From Polaromonas sp. 39-63-25 (GTDB lineage: Bacteria; Pseudomonadota; Gammaproteobacteria; Burkholderiales; Burkholderiaceae_C): a stretch of DNA of 64,000 nucleotides. Each line of letters opens with the position of its first letter. The stretch's first letter is position 1. This document shows, in pieces, positions 12,324 through 20,639 of this stretch. The DNA is taken from assembly GCF_002278925.1 (NCBI RefSeq), contig NZ_NCJH01000013.1, positions 1-64,000 of the forward strand. The letters run 5' to 3'. Made by a program: the position numbers and the translations under genes. The notes under the pieces are model-generated. The model did no database searches. It was not told the DNA's origin and saw nothing but the letters and a program-made list of their open reading frames with translations.

Positions 12324-12386
12324 CCAGCACAGTTTGAAAATTTGTCACTACAACTGTATTGGTAGTGTGCTGGCTTGAACTATAAA
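12324..12386 (+). promoter_or_regulatory. Divergent regulatory region with nested dyads and promoter for the operon
   Basis: Between the MocR gene and the operon there are two nested inverted repeats: CCAGCAC (12324-12330) with GTGCTGG (12367-12373), and CACTAC (12346-12351) with GTAGTG (12362-12367). A promoter for the plus-strand operon can be read as TTGGTA (12359-12364), a 16-bp spacer and TATAAA (12381-12386), 9 nt before the LysE start codon. The dyads cover the -35 region, as expected for a regulator site. The assignment to MocR is inference. Confidence 0.45.
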
Positions 12387-12395
12387 GTCTGAGTC

Positions 12396-13016
12396 ATGAA
12401 TTGGCAAGAATTTACAGCCCTGCTGGTGCTGGCGACGGCGATGAGCTTTTCGCCTGGCCCCAACACCACCCTGTCCACCGCCCTTGCGGCCAACCACGGC
12501 CTGCGCCGCGCCATGCCTTTTGTCTGCGCGGTGCCGGTCGGCTGGGGCGTGTTGCTGAGCCTGTGCGCGCTGGGTTTGGGCGCGCTGCTGCTGGCGATTC
12601 CGCTGCTGGGCCTGGCGATCAAACTCATCGGCGTGGTTTACCTGCTCTGGCTGGCCTCGAAAATCGCGCGCACCCGGCAGTTGGGCCAGCTCAGCGAAGC
12701 CGACGCGGAACGCATGAACGTCGGCTTCTGGCAGGGCGCGGCACTGCAGTTCGTCAACATCAAGGCCTGGATGCTGGCGCTGGCGATCGTCAGCGGCTGG
12801 ATCGCCGGGCGCAGCGACCCCGGCCTGCGTTTTGCCGTGGTGTTGCCGGTGATGCTGGCCTATGCCTTTGCCAGCAACCTGACCTACGCGCTGGTCGGCT
12901 CGCTGCTGCGCGAGTGGCTGTCCGGCCCCGCAGGCAGCGGTCGGCGTTTGGTCTGGTTCAACCGCGCCATGGCGGCCGTGCTGGTGGCCACCGCGATCTG
13001 GATGCTCTTTTTATGA
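12396..13016 (+). CDS. LysE/RhtB family amino-acid exporter
   Basis: A 206-residue inner-membrane protein with about six hydrophobic segments. The N-terminal MSFSPGPNTTLSTA motif is typical of LysE/RhtB exporters, which extrude amino acids or derivatives by proton exchange. It is the first gene of the operon divergent from the MocR regulator. Its stop overlaps the start of the next gene by 4 bp. Confidence 0.9.
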   Translation: MNWQEFTALLVLATAMSFSPGPNTTLSTALAANHGLRRAMPFVCAVPVGWGVLLSLCALGLGALLLAIPLLGLAIKLIGVVYLLWLASKIARTRQLGQLSEADAERMNVGFWQGAALQFVNIKAWMLALAIVSGWIAGRSDPGLRFAVVLPVMLAYAFASNLTYALVGSLLREWLSGPAGSGRRLVWFNRAMAAVLVATAIWMLFL

Positions 13017-13930
13017 CGCAACAACAGATCAACAAGGGCCTGTGGCTGGGTCTGCTGGGCATCGTGATTTTTGCGGTGACCCTGCCGATGACGCGACTGG
13101 CCGTGGGCACGCCCGAGGCGCCGCAGATGTCGGGCGTGTTCATCGCGCTGGGCCGGGCCGTGGTCGCAGCCGCGTTGTCGGCCGTGTTTTTGCTCGCCAC
13201 GCGCGCACCGCTGCCGCAGCGGCAGGACTGGCTGCCGCTGGCCATCACCGCCGGCGGCGTGGTGTTCGGCTTCCCGCTGTTCACCTCGATCGCCATGCGT
13301 TATGTCGAGGCCATGCATGCCAGCGTGATCGTCGGTGTGTTGCCGCTGGCCACTGCCGCCGTCGGCGCCCTGCTGCACCGCCAGCGGCCCTCGGCCGGTT
13401 TCTGGCTGTGCGCGGCCCTCGGCAGCGCCCTGGTGGTGGTGTTTGCCGTGCTGCGCTCCGGCGGCGGCGCCGGCCTGTCCATCCATTTCGCAGACCTTCT
13501 GCTGCTGGCCGGCATGTTGTGCGCGGCCGTCGGTTACGGCTACGGCGCGCGGCTGTCGCAGCACATGCAGGCCGAACATGTGATCTGCTGGGCGCTGCTG
13601 ATCTCCCTGCCCCTGACGCTGCCTCTGGCGCTGCTGAGCTGGCCCCAGGCGGCGATCAAGACCAGCGCCTGGGCCGGCTTTGCCTATCTCGGTGTGTTTT
13701 CGATGTGGCTGGGCTTTTTTGCCTGGTACCGCGGCCTGGCGCTGGGCGGCACGGTACGTGTCAGCCAGGTGCAGCTGGTCCAGCCCTTTTTGTCCATGCT
13801 GTTTGCGGTGCCGCTGCTCGGCGAGCGCCTGGACGCGGTCACCGTGGGTTTTGCCCTGGCCGTGATCGCCACCGTGTTTGCCGGCAAAAAAATGCCCGTC
13901 CACACCGTCACCTTGAAGGCCGCCACATGA
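13013..13930 (+). CDS. EamA/DMT superfamily transporter
   Basis: A 305-residue protein with about ten transmembrane helices in two EamA repeats; AWYRGLALGG and VQLVQPFLSMLFAVPLLGE in the second half are typical. I chose the ATG at 13013, which overlaps the LysE stop (ATGA); a longer frame upstream is a shadow of LysE. It is probably a metabolite exporter. Its stop again overlaps the next start by 4 bp. Confidence 0.9.
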   Translation: MTQQQINKGLWLGLLGIVIFAVTLPMTRLAVGTPEAPQMSGVFIALGRAVVAAALSAVFLLATRAPLPQRQDWLPLAITAGGVVFGFPLFTSIAMRYVEAMHASVIVGVLPLATAAVGALLHRQRPSAGFWLCAALGSALVVVFAVLRSGGGAGLSIHFADLLLLAGMLCAAVGYGYGARLSQHMQAEHVICWALLISLPLTLPLALLSWPQAAIKTSAWAGFAYLGVFSMWLGFFAWYRGLALGGTVRVSQVQLVQPFLSMLFAVPLLGERLDAVTVGFALAVIATVFAGKKMPVHTVTLKAAT

Positions 13931-14256
13931 AGATGAGCCACATTCCTTTCGGCACGACCGACTGGTCCACCGTGGCGCGTACCGAGCATTCGGCACAAAG
14001 CGGCCAGGCCTTCTGGCGTACGCAGCAGTTTGGCGAGGTGCGTGTGCGCATGGTCGAGTACACGCCCGGTTACGTGTCCGACCACTGGTGCAGCAAGGGC
14101 CATGTCCTGCTGTGCCTGGCGGGTGAACTGCACACCGAACTGAACAACGGCAGTGTGCATGTGCTGCTGCCAGGCATGAGTTACCAGGTGGCCGATGGGG
14201 CCGAGGCGCACCGGTCCAGCGCCCCCAAAGGTGCGACACTGTTTATCGTGGATTGA
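13927..14256 (+). CDS. DHCW-motif-like cupin-fold protein
   Basis: A small 109-residue cupin-like protein with VSDHWCSKGHVLLCLAGEL in the centre, followed by LPGMSYQVADGAEAHRS. The His residues at the cupin metal positions are visible. It resembles the 'DHCW motif cupin fold' family of unknown function. It starts inside the stop of the transporter gene (4-bp overlap). Confidence 0.78.
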   Translation: MKMSHIPFGTTDWSTVARTEHSAQSGQAFWRTQQFGEVRVRMVEYTPGYVSDHWCSKGHVLLCLAGELHTELNNGSVHVLLPGMSYQVADGAEAHRSSAPKGATLFIVD

Positions 14257-14276
14257 CGACAGAAAAGAGAACAACC

Positions 14277-15515
14277 ATGGAAAGAAGCAATATGCACTGG
14301 ACCCTGGCCGCACGCGCCGAAAAAATGAACCCCTCGGTGATCCGCGAGATCCTCAAGGTCACCGAAAAGCCCGGCATCATCAGTTTTGCCGGTGGCCTGC
14401 CTTCGCCCAAGACTTTTCCGGTCAGCGCGTTTGCCGAGGCCTGCGCCAAGGTGCTGCGCGAAGACGGGCCGGCGGCCCTGCAATACGCCGCCAGCGAAGG
14501 TTACGCCCCGCTGCGCGAGATGGTGGCGGCCATGCTGCCGTGGAACGTGGACCCCGCGCAGGTGCTGATCACCACCGGCTCGCAGCAGGGCCTGGATCTG
14601 CTGGCCAAGATCCTGATCGACAAGGACAGCCCCATCCTGGTGGAAACGCCGACCTACCTCGGCGCGCTGCAGGCCTTCACGCCGATGGAGCCACAGGTGG
14701 TGAGTGTGGCCAGCGACGACGAAGGCATTGATGTGGACGACCTCGCACGCAAGGCCAAAGGTGCGCGCTTTCTTTATGTGTTGCCCAATTTCCAGAACCC
14801 GACCGGCCGCACCATGAGCGAAGCGCGCCGCGCCGCGCTGTCGGCCCGCGCCGCCGAACTGGGTTTGCCGATTGTGGAAGACAACCCCTACGGCGACCTG
14901 TGGTTCGACACGCCGCCGCCGCTGCCGCTGAGCGCCCGCAACCCGGATGGCTGCCTGTATCTCGGTTCGTTTTCCAAGGTGCTGGCGCCCGGTCTGCGTC
15001 TGGGTTTTCTGGTCGCACCGAAAGCGCTGTACCCCAAGCTGCTGCAGGCCAAGCAGGCGGCCGACCTGCACAGCCCCGGCTTCAACCAGCGCATGGTGGC
15101 CGAGGTGATGAAGGACGGCTTCCTGGACCGCCATGTGCCGACCATTCGCGCGCTGTACAAGTCGCAGCGTGATGCCATGCTGGCCGCGCTGCAGCGCGAG
15201 ATGCCGGCTGACGTGAGCTGGAACACACCCGACGGCGGCATGTTCCTGTGGGCGCGGTTGCCGGCCGGCATGAACGCGGTGGCGCTGCTGCCCAAAGCCG
15301 TCGACAAAAACGTGGCTTTTGTGCCGGGCGCCGCGTTTTACGCCGACAACGCCGACGAACGCACCCTGCGCCTGTCCTTTGTCACGGCCAGCATCGCGCA
15401 GATCAACACGGGTATTGCTGCGCTCGCGGCAGCGATCCGGGAGAGCCGTCCCGGCACGGCCATCCTTCGACAGGCTCAGGACGAACGGACTGCGACGAGC
15501 GTGGGGGCCAACTAG
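14277..15515 (+). CDS. PLP-dependent aminotransferase (2-aminoadipate/LysN-like)
   Basis: A 412-residue fold-type I aminotransferase. The Schiff-base Lys is in LGSFSKVLAPGLRLGF near residue 234, and the segments FAGGLPSP near the N-terminus and NFQNPTGR near 175 are typical of the 2-aminoadipate/aromatic aminotransferase group. I used the ATG at 14277, which has a purine-rich AGAAAAGAGA upstream. The TTG at 14253 also keeps the frame. The last ~20 residues (from AILRQAQDER on) are encoded by a dispersed REP-like element, so the natural C-terminus has been replaced or extended. Confidence 0.9.
   Translation: MERSNMHWTLAARAEKMNPSVIREILKVTEKPGIISFAGGLPSPKTFPVSAFAEACAKVLREDGPAALQYAASEGYAPLREMVAAMLPWNVDPAQVLITTGSQQGLDLLAKILIDKDSPILVETPTYLGALQAFTPMEPQVVSVASDDEGIDVDDLARKAKGARFLYVLPNFQNPTGRTMSEARRAALSARAAELGLPIVEDNPYGDLWFDTPPPLPLSARNPDGCLYLGSFSKVLAPGLRLGFLVAPKALYPKLLQAKQAADLHSPGFNQRMVAEVMKDGFLDRHVPTIRALYKSQRDAMLAALQREMPADVSWNTPDGGMFLWARLPAGMNAVALLPKAVDKNVAFVPGAAFYADNADERTLRLSFVTASIAQINTGIAALAAAIRESRPGTAILRQAQDERTATSVGAN
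15463..15488 (+). repeat. REP-like element (type C), inside the aminotransferase C-terminus
   Basis: CCTTCGACAGGCTCAGGACG followed by AACGG. The inverse orientation occurs at 34994-35019. This short sequence is a widespread dispersed repeat in many proteobacterial genomes. Here it is read in frame as LRQAQDER. Confidence 0.75.
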
Positions 15516-16136
15516 ATGCTGAAGATCTGGGGGCGCATGAGCTCCATCAACGTCAAGAAAGTCGTCTGGACCGCGCAGGAGCTTGCGCTGGATATCCAGC
15601 GCACGGAAGCCGGCGGCCTGTTCGGCGTGGTGAAGACCCCTGAGTACATGGCGCTGAACCCCAACTCGCTGGTGCCGGTGATCGAGGACGGGGACTACGT
15701 GCTGTGGGAGTCGAATGTCATCGTGCGTTACCTCGCCGCCAAACATTCTTCCGGCCAGATGTATCCGACCGACCTGCGCGAGCGTTTTGACGCCGAGCGC
15801 TGGATGGACTGGCAGCAGACCACGCTGAACCCGGCCAGCCGCCCCGGCTTCTGGCAGCTGGTGCGCACGCCGCCCGAGCAGCGCGACGCCGCGCTGCTTG
15901 ACGAGTCCAACGCCGCGGTCGAGGCGCTGATGGCGATGCTGGACGCCCACCTCGCGCGGCGCAGCTTCATGGTCGGCGAGCGGTTCACCGTGGCCGACAT
16001 TCCCGTGGCCTGCGAGGTGCATCGCTGGTTCGGCCTGCCGCAACCGCGCCAGAGCCGGCCCCACATCGAACGCTGGTACGACAGCCTTTGCGCCCGGCAG
16101 GCCAGCAAGGGCGTGCTGGATCTGGCACTGTCCTGA
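15516..16136 (+). CDS. Glutathione S-transferase family protein
   Basis: A 206-residue two-domain GST: a thioredoxin-like N-terminal domain with NSLVPVIEDGDYVLWESNVI (cis-Pro and glutathione gamma-Glu binding Glu-Ser) and an all-helical C-terminal domain with GERFTVADIPVACEVHRW. It starts immediately after the stop of the aminotransferase. The specific substrate is unknown. Confidence 0.92.
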   Translation: MLKIWGRMSSINVKKVVWTAQELALDIQRTEAGGLFGVVKTPEYMALNPNSLVPVIEDGDYVLWESNVIVRYLAAKHSSGQMYPTDLRERFDAERWMDWQQTTLNPASRPGFWQLVRTPPEQRDAALLDESNAAVEALMAMLDAHLARRSFMVGERFTVADIPVACEVHRWFGLPQPRQSRPHIERWYDSLCARQASKGVLDLALS

Positions 16137-16177
16137 CAACTTCCACCTTTCACCCTTTCACCTTCTGATCCAGCACC

Positions 16178-17113
16178 ATGAAAACCAGGCCCTTCAAACA
16201 AGTCGACGTCTTCACCGACCAGCCCTACTTCGGCAACCCGCTCGCCGTGGTGCTGGACGGCAGCGGCCTGGACGACGAAGCCATGCAGCGTTTTGCACGC
16301 TGGACCAACCTCTCGGAAACCACCTTTGTGCTGCCGCCCGCCGATCCCGCGGCCGACTACCGCGTGCGTATCTTCACGCCGGGCGGCGAATTGCCTTTTG
16401 CCGGCCACCCCACGCTAGGCAGTTGCCACGCCTGGCTGCAGGCCGGCGGCACGCCCAAGCGCCAGGACTTCATCGTGCAGGAGTGTCAGGTCGGCCTGGT
16501 GAACATCCGGCGCGAAGGAGCCCGGCTGGCTTTTGCCGCGCCGCCCCTGCAGCGCTCGGCGCCCAGCCCGGCGGTGCTGGCACAGGTGGCCGCCGCCCTC
16601 GGCCTGAAAGCGCAGCACATCCTGGCCGCGCAACTGCTCGACAATGGACCAGTCTGGCTGGGCCTGCTGCTGGACAGCGCCGACACCGTGCTGCAGTTGC
16701 AACCGGATCACGCCGTACTCAAGAAACATGGCCTGAAAGTAGGTATAGCCGGCGCCCATCAAGCGCAGACAGCTCCTGTTTTGATAGCACGCGCCAACCG
16801 CGAGGCGCGCGCTTTTTCCGGCAGCACGCCCACCGGCCCCGCAGAAACAGCCACGGCAGACTTTGAGGTGCGGGCTTTTGCAGCGCCCATCGGCATCGAG
16901 GAAGACCCGGTCACCGGCAGCCTGAACGCCAGCCTGGCGCAATGGCTGATCGCCGAAGGCCACGCGCCCGAGCGTTATGTGGCCGCGCAAGGCACTTGCC
17001 TGGGCCGCGCCGGCCGCGTCTACCTGACGCGCGAGACGGATACCCGGGGGTCCGCCCAGGTCTGGGTCGGTGGTCCATCGGTCACCTGTATCAACGGCAC
17101 GGTGACGCTGTGA
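16178..17113 (+). CDS. PhzF family isomerase/epimerase-like protein
   Basis: A 311-residue PhzF-family protein. The N-terminal VDVFTDQPYFGNPLAVVLDG, the catalytic-Glu segment NLSETTFVLPP (Glu near 47), FTPGGELPFAGHPTLGS and the second-domain DPVTGSLNASLAQWL are all present. The insert at ~189-203 is encoded by the type A repeat. The family isomerises small amino-acid-derived molecules. Phenazine synthesis is not implied, since no other phz genes are present. The next gene starts inside this stop codon. Confidence 0.92.
   Translation: MKTRPFKQVDVFTDQPYFGNPLAVVLDGSGLDDEAMQRFARWTNLSETTFVLPPADPAADYRVRIFTPGGELPFAGHPTLGSCHAWLQAGGTPKRQDFIVQECQVGLVNIRREGARLAFAAPPLQRSAPSPAVLAQVAAALGLKAQHILAAQLLDNGPVWLGLLLDSADTVLQLQPDHAVLKKHGLKVGIAGAHQAQTAPVLIARANREARAFSGSTPTGPAETATADFEVRAFAAPIGIEEDPVTGSLNASLAQWLIAEGHAPERYVAAQGTCLGRAGRVYLTRETDTRGSAQVWVGGPSVTCINGTVTL
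16744..16788 (+). repeat. Dispersed short repeat (type A), copy inside the PhzF gene
   Basis: TATAGCCGGCGCCCATCAAG at one end and GTTTTGATAGC at the other, read as GIAGAHQAQTAPVLIA. The ATA codon of the GATAGC core is in the same reading frame as in the other coding copies. Confidence 0.6.
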
Positions 17114-17823
17114 GCCGCGCCCAGGTCGATCACCTGGTCGTCGTGGCCGACAGCCTGGCGCAGGGCGTGGTCTGGTGCGAAGAGACTCTGGGCATCACGC
17201 CCGGCCCCGGCGGCGAACACCCGCTGATGGGCACACACAACCGCCTGTTCAGCGTGGCCGGCCCCGCCTTCCCGCGCGCCTACTTCGAAATCATTGCGAT
17301 CCAGCCCGGCGTCACACCCCTCAGGGCGGCCGGCACGCAGCGCTGGTTCGACATGGACGACCGCGAACTGCAGGCGCGTGTGGCCAGTGAAGGCCCGCAG
17401 CTGGTGCATTTTGTCGCCAGCGTGCCCGGCGTGGTCTCGGCCGTCAAGGCACTGGCCGCCCTCGGGCTGGACCGCGGCAGCGTCCTGGAAGTCGCGCGCC
17501 AGACCGCGACGGCCCTGCTCCAGTGGCGCATCACCGTGCGCGACGATGGCCAGCGACTGCTCTACGGCGGCCTGCCAACCCTGATCCAGTGGGGTGAAGC
17601 CGGCGAGGACCCGGCCCGCGCCGCCCACCCACTGGACGCGATGCCGGCGTCTGGCGTCACGCTGCAGGCGCTGCAGGTCAGCCACCCGCAGCCCGACAAG
17701 TTGCAGGCCGCCCATGCCGCCATCGGGCTGGCCGGTGTGACGGTGACCCAGGGTGCGCCCAATCTTCTGGCCACGCTGCAGACGCCGCGCGGCCTCGTCA
17801 CGCTCGAATCGAAAGGTGTCTAG
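17110..17823 (+). CDS. VOC (glyoxalase-like) family protein
   Basis: A 237-residue protein with the glyoxalase-like fold: VDHLVVVADSLAQGVVWCEE at the N-terminus, an HPLMGTHNRLF segment, and the ITPGPGGEHP loop. It resembles the Glyoxalase_3 type. I chose the GTG at 17110, which overlaps the PhzF stop by 4 bp, because no ATG precedes the conserved N-terminus. The substrate is unknown. Confidence 0.85.
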   Translation: MSRAQVDHLVVVADSLAQGVVWCEETLGITPGPGGEHPLMGTHNRLFSVAGPAFPRAYFEIIAIQPGVTPLRAAGTQRWFDMDDRELQARVASEGPQLVHFVASVPGVVSAVKALAALGLDRGSVLEVARQTATALLQWRITVRDDGQRLLYGGLPTLIQWGEAGEDPARAAHPLDAMPASGVTLQALQVSHPQPDKLQAAHAAIGLAGVTVTQGAPNLLATLQTPRGLVTLESKGV

Positions 17824-18462
17824 ATGTTGACAACACAGGAACTCGCCTGGTTCGCCCTCGTCGCGCTGGCGCTGGTGCTCACACCCGGGCCCAACATGAT
17901 TTACTGCATCTCGCGCACCTTGTGCCAGGGACGCGCTGCCGGCATGGTCTCGCTGGGCGGTGTGGCCCTCGGTTTTGTGGTGCATCTGCTGGGCGCGTCC
18001 TTCGGCCTGAGCGCCTTGCTTCTGGCGGCGCCGCTGGCGTTCACCGCGATCAAGGTCGCCGGCGCGCTCTACCTGCTGTGGCTGGCCTGGCAGGCCGTCA
18101 AACCCGGCGGGCTGTCGCCGTTTGAAACCCGTAGCCTGCCGCACGACCCGCCGCGCAAGTTGTTCCTGATGGGCTTCATGACCAATTTGCTGAACCCCAA
18201 GGTCGCGATGTTTTACCTGTCCTTCTTCCCGCAGTTTTTGCACCCCGAGCGCGGTCAGGTCCTGCTGCAAAGCCTGAGCCTGGGCGCCGTGCAGATTGCC
18301 GTGAGCCTGGCCATCAACACCGTGATCATCTTTTTCGCCGCCGGCCTGGCGGTTTTTCTCAACCGCAACATCGCCTGGATGCGCGTGCAGCGTTATGTCA
18401 TGGGCAGCGTGCTGGGCCTGCTGGCGCTGCGCCTGCTGAGCGAAAAACGGACAAGCACATGA
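17824..18462 (+). CDS. Second LysE/RhtB family exporter
   Basis: A 212-residue membrane protein with the LysE-family signature ALVLTPGPNMIYCISRT and about six hydrophobic helices. It directly follows the VOC gene stop (no gap) and overlaps the dehydratase start by 4 bp. With the LysE gene at 12396, this operon encodes two exporters of the same family, implying export of amino-acid-like compounds. Confidence 0.92.
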   Translation: MLTTQELAWFALVALALVLTPGPNMIYCISRTLCQGRAAGMVSLGGVALGFVVHLLGASFGLSALLLAAPLAFTAIKVAGALYLLWLAWQAVKPGGLSPFETRSLPHDPPRKLFLMGFMTNLLNPKVAMFYLSFFPQFLHPERGQVLLQSLSLGAVQIAVSLAINTVIIFFAAGLAVFLNRNIAWMRVQRYVMGSVLGLLALRLLSEKRTST

Positions 18463-19466
18463 ACGCCATTCTGAAAGACCTGCGCAGCAGCCCGCTGCCT
18501 TCACTCGCAGACATCGAAGCCGCGGCCCGCGTGGTTTACCGCGAGTTCCAGGCCACGCCGCAATACCGCTGGGGCCTGTCGAGCCAGCGGCTGGGCACCG
18601 ACTGCTGGATCAAACACGAGAACCACACGCCGGTCGGCGCTTTCAAGATACGCGGCGGGCTGACTTATTTCGATGCCTTGAGCCAGGCCGGCACGCTACC
18701 GAAGGAAGTCATCAGCGCCACCCGGGGCAACCACGGCCAGAGCATAGGCTGGGCGGCACGCGCGCATGGCGTGGCCTGCACCATCGTGGTTCCGCACGGC
18801 AACTCGCTGGAGAAAAACGCCGCCATGCGCGCGCTTGGCGTCACGCTGATCGAACACGGCGAAGACTTCCAGGAAAGCCGCGAGTACGCGATGCGCCTGG
18901 CGACCGAACGCGGCGCACACATGGTGCCGAGTTTTCATGCCGACCTGCTCAGCGGCGTGAGCACCTACTGGTGGGAGTTCATGCTGGCGGTGCCGCAACT
19001 CGATGTGGTCTATGTGCCGATCGGCCAGGGCTCGGGCGCATGTTCGGCCATTGCCGCCAAGCTGGCACTGGGCCGCAAGCTGCGCATCGTCGGTGTGGTC
19101 AGCGCCCATGCCACCACCTATGCCGACTCACTGGCCGCGGGCCGCGTCGTCGAAGCGCCGGTCAGCACCCAGCTGGCCGACGGCATGGCCTGCCGCATCG
19201 CGGACCCGGCCGCACTCGACATCCTGCTGCCGCACCTGGACCACATCGTGAAGGTCACCGATGCCGAGGTCGCGCAGGCCATGCGCGACCTGTATGCCGA
19301 CACCCACAACATTGCCGAGGGTGCGGGCGCCGCGAGTTTTGCAGCCGCCATGCAGGAACGCGCGCAACTCAAGGGCCAGGTGGTGGGCACCACGCTGTGC
19401 GGCGGCAACGTGGACAGCGCCACTGTCGCCAAGATATTGAGCCCCCACGCTTCTCGCTTCGCGTAG
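18459..19466 (+). CDS. PLP-dependent threonine/serine dehydratase family protein
   Basis: A 335-residue fold-type II PLP enzyme of the threonine dehydratase group, lacking an ACT domain. The PLP Lys is in TPVGAFKIRGGL near 63, SATRGNHGQSIGWAARAHG holds the cofactor Asn loop, and PIGQGSGACSAI is the phosphate-binding Gly loop. The last seven codons (PHASRFA) and the TAG stop lie in the type B GC-rich repeat that begins at 19441. It is the last gene of the MocR-linked operon. Confidence 0.9.
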   Translation: MNAILKDLRSSPLPSLADIEAAARVVYREFQATPQYRWGLSSQRLGTDCWIKHENHTPVGAFKIRGGLTYFDALSQAGTLPKEVISATRGNHGQSIGWAARAHGVACTIVVPHGNSLEKNAAMRALGVTLIEHGEDFQESREYAMRLATERGAHMVPSFHADLLSGVSTYWWEFMLAVPQLDVVYVPIGQGSGACSAIAAKLALGRKLRIVGVVSAHATTYADSLAAGRVVEAPVSTQLADGMACRIADPAALDILLPHLDHIVKVTDAEVAQAMRDLYADTHNIAEGAGAASFAAAMQERAQLKGQVVGTTLCGGNVDSATVAKILSPHASRFA

Positions 19467-19535
19467 TGCGCTGCCCCCCAGGGGGGCGCTGCGCCTGCGG
19501 CCCGGCGAAGCCGGTTCCGCGGCCCCGGCTGGACT
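19441..19535 (+). repeat. GC-rich dispersed repeat (type B), copy 1
   Basis: Begins with GCCCCCACGCTTCTCGCTTC, contains CTGCCCCCCAGGGGGG and GCGCTGCGCCTGCGG, and ends with CGCGGCCCCGGCTGG. Related copies are at 34868-34960, 37435-37526 (inverted, within priA) and 38741-38918. This copy overlaps the 3' end of the dehydratase gene. Confidence 0.85.
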
Positions 19536-19588
19536 GACTACTTTTAACGGTGGTCACACGCGTGACTGGGTGTGGCTTCGGTGGGCGC

Positions 19589-19594
19589 CACAAT
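19589..19594 (+). promoter_or_regulatory. -10-like box 6 nt before a start codon
   Basis: CACAAT ends 6 nt before the ATG at 19601 and no Shine-Dalgarno is visible, so the transcript may be leaderless. Confidence 0.4.
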
Positions 19595-19600
19595 TTGCCC

Positions 19601-20269
19601 ATGGGAACCCTTTACCTCGTGCGCCACGGCCAGGCCTCGTTTGGCGCTGAAAACTACGATGTGCTGAGCAGCATGGGGCATCGTCAAAGCGTGCGGCTGG
19701 GGGAGTACTTCAAATCCAAGGGCCTGACCTTCGATGCGGCGCTGACCGGCACGCTGAACCGCCAGATCCAGACCTTTGCCGGCATCTGCGAAGGCATGGG
19801 CACGGCGCCCGATGCCTTGAGGCAAACCGGGCTCAATGAATACGATGCGGAAGCCGTGATCGCAGCCATCCATCCGGCCAAACTCGAAAAACCGACCTCG
19901 CCCGAAATGGTCCGCAGCCACTTCCGCCTGCTCAAGGACGGCCTGGCGCAGTGGATGGCCGGCGTGGTCAGCCCGCGCGGCATGCCCAGTTACACCGATT
20001 TTGTGGCGGGCATCACCGGGGTGCTCGACCACGTCAAGACCAGCTACACCGGCAACGTGCTGCTGGTCTCCAGCGGCGGCCCGATTGCCACGGCCGTGGG
20101 CCATGTGCTGGGCACCAGCCCCGAGGCCACCATCGACCTGAACCTGCGCATCCGCAACTGCTCGCTGACCGAGTTTGCCTTCACCCCCAAACGCCACATG
20201 CTGGTGACCTACAACACGCTGCCACACCTGGACGCACCGGAACACGCGGACTGGATCACCTACTCCTGA
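19601..20269 (+). CDS. Histidine phosphatase family protein
   Basis: A 222-residue phosphatase with the RHG motif at the N-terminus (LYLVRHGQASFG), so the phospho-accepting His is near residue 8. A second His-region candidate near the middle (SSGGPIATAVGHVL) takes the place of the usual GHG/SHG element. The start ATG at 19601 places the RHG motif at the usual position; longer frames upstream lie in the repeat. The 3' end overlaps the convergent cutA gene by 10 bp. Confidence 0.88.
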   Translation: MGTLYLVRHGQASFGAENYDVLSSMGHRQSVRLGEYFKSKGLTFDAALTGTLNRQIQTFAGICEGMGTAPDALRQTGLNEYDAEAVIAAIHPAKLEKPTSPEMVRSHFRLLKDGLAQWMAGVVSPRGMPSYTDFVAGITGVLDHVKTSYTGNVLLVSSGGPIATAVGHVLGTSPEATIDLNLRIRNCSLTEFAFTPKRHMLVTYNTLPHLDAPEHADWITYS

Positions 20270-20616
20270 ACCGGGGCAGGCGGCAGGGGCGCCGCCCGCG
20301 TGCCTTCGCGCAGCCAGGCCAGATACCCGACCGACCCGGCCGCAACCGGCAACTGCAGCAGCTCGGGAATTTCATACGGGTGATGGGCGCGGATGAAGTC
20401 CTCCAGCGCAGGCACCCGGGCCGTGCGCGTCTTGGCCAGCAGCAGGTATTCCGCCTCGCGGCGGCTGTCACCCTTCCAGACATAAAAGCTGGTCGTCGGG
20501 ACCACCTGAACACAGGCGGCCAGCCCGGCCTCGACCATGCCGCCGGCCAGCGCCTGCGCGGCGGCCTCGCTGTCCACACTGGTCATCAGCAGGCAAAAAT
20601 CGTTCGATGTTTCCAT
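20260..20616 (-). CDS. cutA: Divalent-cation tolerance protein CutA
   Basis: A 118-residue CutA1-type protein, a ferredoxin-like trimer: LLMTSVDSEAAAQALAGGMV, AACVQVVPTTSFYVWKGD and LLLAKTRTARVPALEDFIRA, followed by HPYEIPELLQLPV. GGAGG lies 9 nt before the ATG at 20616; the longer frame upstream is a shadow of the oxidase gene. The role in copper tolerance is from the family name. It lies 23 bp downstream of the cytochrome oxidase operon and overlaps the convergent phosphatase gene. Confidence 0.93.
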   Translation of the reverse strand: METSNDFCLLMTSVDSEAAAQALAGGMVEAGLAACVQVVPTTSFYVWKGDSRREAEYLLLAKTRTARVPALEDFIRAHHPYEIPELLQLPVAAGSVGYLAWLREGTRAAPLPPAPVQE

Positions 20617-20639
20617 GGCCCGTCCCTCCGTGAAAAGAA

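Noticed and set aside
14181-16139. 652-codon minus-strand frame across the aminotransferase and GST genes
   Set aside because: Antisense shadow; both plus-strand genes have full motif sets.
16178-17113. Phenazine biosynthesis locus
   Set aside because: Only a PhzF-family protein is present, a family found widely without phenazine synthesis.
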